From a virus: a stretch of DNA of 63,108 nucleotides. The stretch lies in IMG/VR virus record IMGVR_UViG_3300032322_001062, positions 1 to 63,108 of that record. One strand, written 5' to 3'. Numbering within the stretch: position 1 is the stretch's first letter; each line of letters begins with the position of its first letter. The position numbers and the translations under genes were made by a program. Positions 41,877 to 50,500 of this stretch are shown piece by piece. The notes under the pieces are model-generated. The model was not told the origin of the DNA. It ran no database searches and was given only the letters and a program-made list of their open reading frames with translations.

Positions 41877-42806
41877 ATGGCTGATGATATTCGTAGTCGC
41901 GCAGGACTTGATCCCCGCGCAGAGGCTGCCCGGCGCCGTCGTGAAGGTGAGGCCCGTCGTGCTGCTGCCCGTGAGGCCCTGACGCAGGAGCAGATGCGCG
42001 AGCGTACCATGCGTGAGATGGAGCAGCGCCGCGCTGCCCCTACCCGCTCCGCCGCCGCTCCGGCTGCCCCACCTGCGGGATCGGCCGCACCGGGTCAGAG
42101 CTTTTCGCAGCGCCTTCAGGCAGAGGCTATGCGCCCGCCCACGTCTGGTCCGGCAGGCCAAGCTTCACGCGCTCGCATGGGCGCCGGGGCGCTGGGCGCT
42201 GGTGCCGCTCTTGGCGTAGCGGGCTATGAGGCGTATCGCCGGGGCATGTTTGATCGCACCCGCCCGGAAGCACCGGCCACTGAAGCGCCTGCGCCTGCTC
42301 CGCGCATGCGAGACGAAGATATGCAGACGGCAGATATGCCGGGCAATCTTGCGGCGAACCGTGGCGGCGAACAGGCGGCAGCCCGTATGCGGGAAGTTGA
42401 CATGCAGCGCAGTGACGTTCCCGGCAATCGTGCGGCAAGCCCCCCGCCTCGCCCGCGTCCTCGCCCTGCTGCCCCGGCCCGCAATGAGATTTCGGCAGAG
42501 CGTCTGAACCAGTTGGCAGATGGTGCGGAGCCGACGGATCAGCGGGAGCGCGAGATTCAGGCGCGGCTGATGGGTCGTCGCCAAGAGCTTGAGGAGCGGG
42601 GCACTGCCTTCAAGAAGGGTGGCATGGTGAAGCAGAAGGCCAAGCCGGTTGCCAAGAAGGCGGGCGGCATGGTGGCTGCGAAGCCGGCGGCGAAGAAGAT
42701 GATGAAGGGCGGCATGGTTGCCAAGCCCAAGGCTGCTGTTAAGGCTAAGGCCAAGCCGATGCCCGCCTTCAAGAAGGGCGGCATGATTAAGAAGGGAAAG
42801 AAGTAA
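41877..42806 (+). CDS. Basic Ala/Arg-rich protein with KGGM-repeat tail
   Basis: A 309-residue protein from ATG 41877. N-terminal Arg/Glu-rich coiled coil (about 1-60). Near 100-115 is a short glycine-rich hydrophobic segment (MGAGALGAGAALGVAGYEAY) like a transmembrane or fusion helix. Two MRxxDMQ...DMPGN repeats occur at about 145-190, and the C-terminal 50 residues have four KKGGM/KGGM units in lysine-rich context. It may be a virion-associated protein that binds DNA or membrane. No family assigned. Confidence 0.65.
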   Translation: MADDIRSRAGLDPRAEAARRRREGEARRAAAREALTQEQMRERTMREMEQRRAAPTRSAAAPAAPPAGSAAPGQSFSQRLQAEAMRPPTSGPAGQASRARMGAGALGAGAALGVAGYEAYRRGMFDRTRPEAPATEAPAPAPRMRDEDMQTADMPGNLAANRGGEQAAARMREVDMQRSDVPGNRAASPPPRPRPRPAAPARNEISAERLNQLADGAEPTDQREREIQARLMGRRQELEERGTAFKKGGMVKQKAKPVAKKAGGMVAAKPAAKKMMKGGMVAKPKAAVKAKAKPMPAFKKGGMIKKGKK

Positions 42807-42940
42807 TGCCTGGCATGATGAAGAAGGGTATGATGTACCAGAAGGGCGGCAAGGTGATGGCCCCCGCCCCGGTTAAGAAGAAGGCCGGCGGCGTGGTGAA
42901 GAAGGCCAAGGGCGGCATGATCGGTAAGGGGTGCAAGTGA
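42806..42940 (+). CDS. Small polybasic KGGM-type protein
   Basis: A 44-residue protein starting in the previous stop (TAATG). Extremely lysine-rich with KGGK, KAGG and KGGM repeats and one Cys. Likely binds nucleic acid. Confidence 0.6.
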   Translation: MPGMMKKGMMYQKGGKVMAPAPVKKKAGGVVKKAKGGMIGKGCK

Positions 42941-43113
42941 TGATGCGTTCGAATATGGGCAAGCAGGTTACGCAAGGCCCGATGAAGAAGAAGGCCGGCG
43001 GCGCCGTGAAGGCGAAGGCGGTCAAGATGCAGAAGGGTGGCAAGGTGCCGTGTGCGCAGTGCCCGAACCCGGCGGCGTGCCGTAAGGCCGGTCGCTGTCT
43101 GATGGCTGGCTAA
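42940..43113 (+). CDS. Small polybasic protein with Cys motif
   Basis: A 57-residue protein from ATG 42940 (TGATG coupling). N-terminal KKKAGG and QKGGK units like its neighbour, C-terminal CAQCPNPAACRKAGRC with four Cys, a possible zinc site. Confidence 0.6.
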   Translation: MMRSNMGKQVTQGPMKKKAGGAVKAKAVKMQKGGKVPCAQCPNPAACRKAGRCLMAG

Positions 43114-43298
43114 TGGCCAAGAAACCCGAAAGTCGGGTGAACGAAGCGGGCGTCTACACGAAGCCCGGCATGCGCAAGTCCTTGTTCGAACGCATCAAAG
43201 CGGGGGACAAGGGCGGCAGGCCGGGTCAGTGGAGCGCCCGCAAAGCTCAGATGCTCGCCTCCGAATACAAGGCGAAGGGCGGGGGCTACAAGTCGTGA
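43113..43298 (+). CDS. Small basic conserved phage protein
   Basis: A 61-residue protein (ATG 43113). Pattern KPGMRKSLFERIKAGDKGGRPGQWSARKAQML and KGGGY at the end is a conserved aquatic-phage family (DUF5872-like, from memory). Function unknown. Confidence 0.7.
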   Translation: MAKKPESRVNEAGVYTKPGMRKSLFERIKAGDKGGRPGQWSARKAQMLASEYKAKGGGYKS

Positions 43299-43540
43299 AG
43301 GCACCGCAGAAGTCGCTGGTCGATTGGACCAAGCAGAAGTGGCGCACCAAGTCTGGCAAGCCCTCGACGCAGGGACCGAACGCTACAGGTGAACGGTATC
43401 TGCCCGAGGCTGCCATCAAGGCTATGCCGGCCTCCACTTATGCGGCGAGTAGTGCGGCGAAGCGGAAGGCGACGCGGGCTGGCAAGCAGTTTTCACAGCA
43501 GCCTGCCAGCGCCGCCAAGATTGCGAAGAAGTTCCGCTAG
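43295..43540 (+). CDS. Small basic conserved phage protein
   Basis: About 81 residues from GTG 43295. Pattern SLVDWTKQKWRTKSGKP, TGERYLPEAAIKAM, TRAGKQFSQQP and a Lys-rich end, found in many marine phage genomes (recollection). It ends in the TAG at 43538-43540, which shares CTAG with the opposite gene's stop. Confidence 0.7.
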   Translation: MKAPQKSLVDWTKQKWRTKSGKPSTQGPNATGERYLPEAAIKAMPASTYAASSAAKRKATRAGKQFSQQPASAAKIAKKFR

Positions 43541-45681
43541 AACGGATACTCCGTCGGCGCATTGTAGTTGTTGACGGTCTGTTCCCAGATCGCCGCACCG
43601 GCGCCCTCGCCGTGGAATGTGACGTTGATGCGGTTCTCGACCAGCCAGCGGTTCCACTGCCCCAGATCCTGCATCGCAGCCACCAGTTCGCCGGTCGTCA
43701 GGTAGGACTTCTGGTCGGCACCTAGGTTGACGCGCATCAGCGACTGCTTGATGTCGTCCTTGACGGTGTCTTCCGGGTAGAAGAAGTCGTAGCCGTAGAA
43801 CTCAAAGCGGCGGAACCCCATCACAAAAGCCAGCATAGGAATCCGGGTCGCCGAGCAGGTGCCGCCCGCCACAACCATGCCCGTATCGAAGGACGCCGGC
43901 TTGGCTGCGAGCGTGGCCTGCGTGTGGGCGTGCCACCCAAAGATTTGCACGCCCTTTTCTTCGAGGACCTTACGCACTGAAGGATGCGTCATGGTGGCGA
44001 AGAGGAACTTGTCCTCCGGCCCGACGTCCTTGAAGAGGTCGGTGCGGATCACACCATGCGTAGACTTGCCGTCGACCGGGCGCGGATCGAGAATGACGGT
44101 CCAGTCAGGCGTGATGCCGGCCTTCTTCAGGACAGGCAGCGCGTGCTTCACCGCAAAGATCACAGCACCGGCAGCCTGCTTGGTGCGGATTTCTTCGAGG
44201 AAGGACGGCAACGTGGGGCCGGCGCTGACCAGCAGAGCGGTCTTGGTGTGGGCCTGATAAGAGCCAATCCAAGTTGAGATGGCGGCAGCGTTATCCGCAA
44301 TATGCTGGATTTGCTCGCCCTTGTCAACTGAATCGACCGGCTTCACCTGAATGCGGGTCTTGAGTTCCGGCATCCTGTAGCCGTCGCGGACAACGAGACC
44401 GAAGGAGATAGTCTGCGTCAGGCCAGAGTAGCCGTCGCCGCTGGTGATGATGCGCTTCTGACCGCCGACTTCCTTCATCACCTTGCGCGGACCTTCCGGC
44501 GCACCTTCTTCCTCGTTGACGATCACGTCATCGAAGACGATGAAAGGCACGTGCTTCAGGCATTCGTAGTCCGACTTGGTCGTCTCGTAGCTATGGCCAC
44601 CGTCTATGTAGGCAAATGTAGAATCTGCTACAACGGCGGCCGAGGCGGGCAGGGTCTTGAGGGTGTTGCCCTTGATGAGCGAGAAGGCAAAGTTCAGGCC
44701 CTTGCGCGCCATCAACTGACTGTAGTTATTGAGGCGGTTGGTGACGATCCAAGAGTCGGCGTGAGGCTTGGTGTGGCCCTCATGCACCCGGTCGTTGCCA
44801 CCCTCGAAGGTGTCGAAGCCGACATAGGAGACGGACGTGACGCCCGTGGCGAAGGCTGCTTCTGCCATCTGGATTGCGCGGCTGCCGTTCCAAGTGCCGA
44901 CCTCGACGATGCGGGCCGCGCCGGTCTCGGCGATGGAAGTGGTCAGCAGTTCACACAGGGTTTCGTAACGGGCCGGCGCACCCAGTGCAGGGTTGGCGAT
45001 GGTCTGCTTGTCAGGGCCCTTGTAATGCACCATGTAGGCGGCGAGCGGCGACTGATGGAAGGCATCAAGGCCGAGGCAACCCGGCGACAGATTCTTGATT
45101 TGTAGGCCATGTGCCTGGTGCAGCAGGGCAATCCGGTCCAGAACTGCGTTGTCGTGGGCCTTCTTGTAGTGGAAGGCTTCGAGCGAATTGTAGAGGCCCC
45201 AGTAGTCGGCCAGCAGCGAGGCACCCTTGACGGTCGCCAGATTGAAGGCGAACCAAGAGCCTTCGCTCTCCTTGACGGAACGGCGATACAGATACGTCAG
45301 ATGGTAGTTGTCGTCAAAGAGTTCGGCCAGCAGGTCCTCATCGACCGGCCGCATGGTCTCGGTGTCCGCATCGACGAAGCCAATCCAGTCGAGGTCCGGC
45401 GTCACAGCGGAGGCGAGGGCCACCGCCTTGAAGCAGTATTCCAGAGAGGGGCCGTCCTTGGCCTTGGCACCGAGGTGCGCCTTCAGCTTCTGGAAGGAGG
45501 CAGTATCTTCAAGGGCGTGGAAGGTGACGTTCGGAAACTCAGGCACGTTACCTTCGAGGTCATGGTGCCAGATTTCGAGGGCGATATCGGCGGGCCAGAA
45601 CTTCGTGAAGGACTCGGCGAAACGCAGGCCATACCGTTCCCATGAGGTCGGCCCAATCGTGGTGATAATCTTAGCGCGCAT
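43537..45681 (-). CDS. Three-domain glycosyltransferase / methyltransferase / MAF (DUF115)-like fusion
   Basis: A 714-residue protein from ATG 45681, overlapping the upstream gene by 11 bp. Domain 1 (1-230): GT-A-type fold with the acidic GFVDADTE (D104, D106) motif. Domain 2 (250-390): class I methyltransferase with IVEVGTWNGS (258-267) and YIDGGHSYE (358-366). Domain 3 (480-714): Rossmann domain like the motility-accessory/MptE DUF115 family with LLVSAGPTL (483-491) and ITPDWTVILDP (523-533). It probably modifies a glycan or protein-linked sugar. No signal peptide or TM. Confidence 0.8.
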   Translation of the reverse strand: MRAKIITTIGPTSWERYGLRFAESFTKFWPADIALEIWHHDLEGNVPEFPNVTFHALEDTASFQKLKAHLGAKAKDGPSLEYCFKAVALASAVTPDLDWIGFVDADTETMRPVDEDLLAELFDDNYHLTYLYRRSVKESEGSWFAFNLATVKGASLLADYWGLYNSLEAFHYKKAHDNAVLDRIALLHQAHGLQIKNLSPGCLGLDAFHQSPLAAYMVHYKGPDKQTIANPALGAPARYETLCELLTTSIAETGAARIVEVGTWNGSRAIQMAEAAFATGVTSVSYVGFDTFEGGNDRVHEGHTKPHADSWIVTNRLNNYSQLMARKGLNFAFSLIKGNTLKTLPASAAVVADSTFAYIDGGHSYETTKSDYECLKHVPFIVFDDVIVNEEEGAPEGPRKVMKEVGGQKRIITSGDGYSGLTQTISFGLVVRDGYRMPELKTRIQVKPVDSVDKGEQIQHIADNAAAISTWIGSYQAHTKTALLVSAGPTLPSFLEEIRTKQAAGAVIFAVKHALPVLKKAGITPDWTVILDPRPVDGKSTHGVIRTDLFKDVGPEDKFLFATMTHPSVRKVLEEKGVQIFGWHAHTQATLAAKPASFDTGMVVAGGTCSATRIPMLAFVMGFRRFEFYGYDFFYPEDTVKDDIKQSLMRVNLGADQKSYLTTGELVAAMQDLGQWNRWLVENRINVTFHGEGAGAAIWEQTVNNYNAPTEYPF

Positions 45682-46441
45682 CTGTGTAGGCTCCGAGGAG
45701 TTCATTCGTCCAGAAGTCATCGAAGGCAGTAGTCTGCCGGTCAACCATGCCCGGCACGGGCGGTCCATAAGTAAAGTGGATGCCGTTGATAGGCAGCGGC
45801 CGGTTGTTTTCTTCGGCGTCCAAGCCCTTGGTGGTGGTCGGGCTGTAGTTTGGGACCCAGTGCCACGACTCAGAAAGGTAACCGATGTCGGAATCATCGA
45901 GCCACTCGAAGGTGTGGAGGCGGTTGCCGCTGGCCATGTTGACCATCTCGACGGTCGGCAGCTTGGTGGACTTGAGGTTCCACAGCATGAGGGCCGACCA
46001 CAGTTTCCTGTTGTAGCGGGACTGCACCTGCCCGTCCATCTTGGTGGTGCCGGTCGGCGAGAAGTTATGGGGCACGACCATCACCGTCTTGGACGGGTCG
46101 GCTTCCTTCAGCAACTTATGGATATCGTCGAGCCACAACCAATCACAGTCGGTGAACAGCGCCCAGTCGGTCACGCCATCCAGCTTGGCAACGATGGGGG
46201 TGAGGAAGCGGGAGTGCGAGAACTGCACGCTGAACGGGCGGCCATCCCGCTCGTCCATGTAGGAGCCGTCCTCATTGATGCGCCACGGCCGATCAAAAAG
46301 CTGGCGGCGCCGCAGGTCCAAATGCTCTAGATGCCGTATCTCTACTGGCTTGCTGGCATATGCCCTGACGGACGACTCGGTTACACGGAGAGCCTCTGGC
46401 TCGCGGTGATCAACACCAATGTAATAGGCGAATTTCGACAT
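45671..46441 (-). CDS. Glycosyltransferase-like protein
   Basis: A 256-residue protein. FTDCDWLWLDD (about residue 96) is the DxD metal-nucleotide-sugar motif of GT-A enzymes. A PHNFSPTGTTKMDGQ segment and HFTYGPPVPG near the end are typical of small glycosyltransferase folds. First gene of a two-gene cassette with its own promoter; its product may act on the same glycan as the fusion protein next to it. The acceptor is not known. Confidence 0.78.
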   Translation of the reverse strand: MSKFAYYIGVDHREPEALRVTESSVRAYASKPVEIRHLEHLDLRRRQLFDRPWRINEDGSYMDERDGRPFSVQFSHSRFLTPIVAKLDGVTDWALFTDCDWLWLDDIHKLLKEADPSKTVMVVPHNFSPTGTTKMDGQVQSRYNRKLWSALMLWNLKSTKLPTVEMVNMASGNRLHTFEWLDDSDIGYLSESWHWVPNYSPTTTKGLDAEENNRPLPINGIHFTYGPPVPGMVDRQTTAFDDFWTNELLGAYTDAR

Positions 46442-46447
46442 GCCCGC

Positions 46448-46476
46448 AGGATACTATTCCTGCCCAGACCTGTCAA
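46448..46476 (-). promoter_or_regulatory. Promoter for the glycosyltransferase cassette, leaderless type
   Basis: Minus strand: TTGACA (46476-46471), 17-bp spacer, TATCCT (46453-46448). The predicted start falls on the A of ATG 46441, and no Shine-Dalgarno sequence is seen. Confidence 0.6.
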
Positions 46477-46493
46477 GAATTTTGTCTGACGCT

Positions 46494-47591
46494 TTAGTCT
46501 TCGTCATCCAGTAAAGCAAGACCGCCTGCGGCATACCGACGCCGGATGTCGATGATCTCAGGATCAAATACGACGTAGTTCTGGATGCCACCTTGATCGG
46601 CACTGCCGGGCGCTGTATAGCGAACGCCGGGAACACCCGCTTCTCGGAGCGCACCAGAGGCTTCTTCGGGTGTCATGTTCAGGCTGCGTCGATAAATGTC
46701 GCGCCCCGTATAGCTTGGGTCAACGTCTAGGTTAAAGCGTTGCAAGGCCCCACGAACCTCGGGTGTCTGGCCGGCTAGTGTCTCGTCCCAATTAAGGAAC
46801 TCTTGAGGCCGGGCGCGAACGTCGACCTCATAGATGTGGCCGGTAGGAATGTCGGGCAAAGCAGACCGGGGAACACTCTGCAATGCTTCAAGTCTAAGCA
46901 CTGGACGCAAAGCCGCATCAATGTACATTTGCCGTTCTTCGGGTCTGTACCTAGGACTTGAATAAAGCTGTCGCGTTTGTTCTAAATACTCCCTAGCGCG
47001 CTGCAAGTCCCTATCCAAATATTCTGGGCTTTGCTTATATTCACGCAATTCAATGGGAGAATATTCATATTGACCAATGCGAATATCGTCTTTAAAAGGA
47101 GTCAGACGATCCCGATAACCACGGGCAAGGTTTTCGCTTTCCGAAAGATTAACCCCCTGCCCGTAGGTTTTCGCGCCAGTGCCCGTCCCAATCTTGCTAA
47201 GATCAAATCGCTCAAAGGCATAGGGCGAGCCATGATAGGCGCGGATGAAACGAAGCAGGCGGTTGGCTTCGGCTTCGCTGGGTTCGGCTGCTGCTAAAGC
47301 TGCTGCCGCCGGGAGGCGAACCAGTCGCCCGCCGGGACCAAGTGCGACCATCAATGCTGCGTCGAGCGGGCTCTGGGGCAGCAACACGTCAGCGGCCAGT
47401 TGCCCCGCTTCGCGGCCAGCAGTACGCAGGGCCTGCATCTGCTCGGCGCGGGTTGGCTCAGTCGTCCGGCCGGTGTCCCGCTTCATCCGAGACAGCAGCC
47501 GCGCATCATACTCTTCGTCGGAAATCTCGCCGCCCTCGGCAAACCGCCGCTCAACGAAATCCATGAAGCGGGAGCGAGCGTCATCCGGCAT
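46494..47591 (-). CDS. Virion-associated protein with ART-like YHGSP domain
   Basis: A 365-residue protein. N-terminal AEGGEISDEEYD segment, an Ala-rich hydrophobic patch (LAADVLLPQSPLDAALMVALG), then AYHGSPYAFERFDLSKIGTGTGAKTYGQGVNLSES (about 115-150). That sequence is the start of a domain common in phage polyvalent proteins and likened to ADP-ribosyltransferases. The C-terminus repeats an AAGGLALLDDED tail. It starts 1 bp from the giant ejection gene and may be ejected with it. Enzyme activity is not shown. Confidence 0.65.
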   Translation of the reverse strand: MPDDARSRFMDFVERRFAEGGEISDEEYDARLLSRMKRDTGRTTEPTRAEQMQALRTAGREAGQLAADVLLPQSPLDAALMVALGPGGRLVRLPAAAALAAAEPSEAEANRLLRFIRAYHGSPYAFERFDLSKIGTGTGAKTYGQGVNLSESENLARGYRDRLTPFKDDIRIGQYEYSPIELREYKQSPEYLDRDLQRAREYLEQTRQLYSSPRYRPEERQMYIDAALRPVLRLEALQSVPRSALPDIPTGHIYEVDVRARPQEFLNWDETLAGQTPEVRGALQRFNLDVDPSYTGRDIYRRSLNMTPEEASGALREAGVPGVRYTAPGSADQGGIQNYVVFDPEIIDIRRRYAAGGLALLDDED

Positions 47592-50500
47592 TAGAAGCCT
47601 CGCTCGTCAAGCATGCCACGGGTTTCGAGCATCTGGCGAATGGTTTCGCGGCTGCGCGGGGCGCCACGCTGGATGAGGCGTTCGGCTTCGGTGGTGCCTT
47701 CGAGACGGTCGCGCACGCGATCCATGATTGCACGCTGGGTAGCGGGCGTGCTTAGGTACACGGAGTCGTTGCGGCCACGGGCACGCAGGCGGTCATTGCG
47801 CGCACGGATATCGGCGCGCAGTTGATCAAGCTCCCGGTCGAACCGCAAAGCTGCTTCGTTGTCGCCGCGCTCTTGCGCCCGCACACTCTCTGCGATAAGA
47901 CGCGAAATAGAGTTGTTGGCCCACTCAGTGTAGGGGCGCGAAGCCTTAGAGTACTCTTCGGCGTAGCGGCGAGCCGTGCGCAGATCAAGGAACTCCGGCG
48001 GCGGCAGGCCCACCATCACGCGAATCCAAGTGGGTACGCCCTGCTCCTTGTCAAGCTCGGCGATCTGTTCGCGGGTGATGGTGGTGCGGCCTTCGGGAGT
48101 GCGCACTTCTCCGGTGCCATAGCCAAGGTTGATGCCGCGCACAAAGTTGCCTGCGAAGCGCGGCAGGATACTGGCGAGCGAGTTGAGGTAGTCGCCTTCC
48201 TTGGCGAACTTGTAAGCGTCAACGGCCATGCCGGGAAGCGACCCAACGGGACCGAGGAGAAGGGCAGGGCTTACAGCCATAAGGTCTTGGAACTGGAAGG
48301 GGTTCAGGCCAAGGCGCGTCGAACCGGTGAACATGCCCAGCGCATGCGGCAGGCCGCGCGTAACGAAGTCGGCCGTGAACTCGCCACCGATTAGAGGCAT
48401 GTTGAACGCATATTCGTAGAGGTCTTGGTCGAAGTTCTCAACGTCCTTCCAACCAAGCTTAATGACTTCTTCGAGAGCGTCGCGCAGAAGTTCTGCACCG
48501 GGGAAACCCCACACACCCGCAAGAACAACAAGCGGCACAGTATAGTATGCGAGGCCGAGGGCACCAACCTTGGCAAGTTCTGGGTTGCCTTCACGGACAC
48601 CGCGAAGAGCATTGGCGCCTTGGCGCAGAAATACTTCCGTCATCTTGAACGGATAGGACATAAACTGGAAGGCAACTTCGTTGACCGGCGTGGCGCGCAG
48701 AATCTTGGCGCGGTCTTCCGGGGTCATGATGAACTGACTGTCATCGACGCGGCTCATCGCGTATTCGAACGAGGCGTCAGGGCCCGTGAAGTTATAGCCG
48801 TCGATGCGGTTGGCACGCTCAATGACGGCCGGGTTTACTTCTGCGAGGCGGAACGCCGCAAGGAAGGCGGCGGCGCGGTTGATCTGTTCGGATGCCTGCT
48901 GCGGCTTACCAAACAGGTTGATCAGTGTGTTGAAGGCTTTGGCGACGGAAGCTGCCTTGGGAATGCCCGCGTTAATGAGGGTCTGGGTGCGGACACCTTC
49001 AGAGATGGCGCCCATGTCGACGGTCATGGCGGGAGGGAACGCACCAAGCTGGGCAGCCCGGCGAAGCGCCTCGCGTTCTTTGGGGGTACGGCCCGCATTG
49101 ACGACGGCGTTGTCGAATTGGCGCGTGTCGGTGCGAACCGCCTGACCAAGGTATTTGATGGCGTCGTTGAGGGCGCCCTGACCGATGCGCAGTGTCTGAC
49201 GAACATTACCGCTATCGCGCATGAGCAGAGGCATCGTGCTGTTGTACGTCGACGTGAAGTTCATCATCATCGAGTCCAGCGCCGGACCAATGAAGTAATG
49301 GAAGCCGAGGGTCTTCAGTCGCGCAACAAGCATAGACTCGACGGGGCGGCTGGCGTAGTCGCGCAGGTCGTTAAAGTATTCTTTGTTGGGCGCGTCAAGA
49401 TTTTCGATTGCCCTGTTGAACGCCTTGTTAGTGTAGGTGCGGGCCTGCAACTTGCCAAGGGCAGCCATGTGGCGGGGCACCACGTCCGTCAGGTAGGTGC
49501 CTGCGTCGAGCGCCGTGAACGGGATCATGATGCCTTGGTTGGGCCGCATGAAATCCTTGGCAGCAGCCTTGTCCAGCGAACTCATGAAGCTACGCAGGAG
49601 GTTCTGCGCCTCGCTGTCGTTGCGAATGCTGCGCACACTATCAAGCTGCTTCAAGAACTTAGCGAGGGCATCAGAGCCATCGCGGAGAGCAGAGGCTTCT
49701 TGGTCGCGGGTGAACTCGACAGGCGCAGGCGTGATATAGAACTTGTCAGGCGTGAAGCCACGGCGAGCAAGTTCTTCGCGCGCAAAGACTTCGGGGTCTG
49801 GGCGGCGACCACCCTTCTTGTTGAGGGGCAGCGGGTTGAAGGACACCATCTTGACCGGCTTGCCAACGCGCTGACCATCAGCGCCGCGCTTGTAGGCAGC
49901 GATGAAGTGCGTGCCCTGCGCCGTCATGGGCAGGTAGTAGGGGTTGCGGACGCGCTCGAACTCCTGCATGGTGCGGAAGCCTTCGGGCGATGCTTCGCGC
50001 AGTTCGGCTTGCGGGATTTCCCACAGGTCCTTGTTGCGGTTACGGCGCCAGAACTCATTGAGGCGAGCCTTGGCAACGGGGTCGGTCGTTGCCGTCGGAT
50101 CGAAATAGTTGATGGCGTTGGCAGCGGTCCAGTAGTCCCACGCACGATTGTTCGCGGCGACCTGGCTGTTAAAGAAGGCCCGCTCCGGCTCGGAGAGGGT
50201 GGCAACGCCGGGCGCTTCGCGGCCGAGAGTGGACGATTCTTCACGAAGGCGGGCCACGCGCTCCAACTGTTGCGACGTTAGGTTGCCGGCGCCCTCGGCA
50301 AGCAGCGGCTGGATTTCCGCATTGTATTGGTTGCCGCGCCGACGCATAGCGTTCATAACGCGGCCGACCGGACGCACAGCCGGGTTCAGCTTGGAGGCGG
50401 TGAGGATGGGCGAGTAGAACCAGCGGCCCATGAAGCCCATGCCCATCCGGGTGGCGCGCTTGACGGTCGCGTGAGCGGTGGCGGTGTCAGGCGGAAGCTG

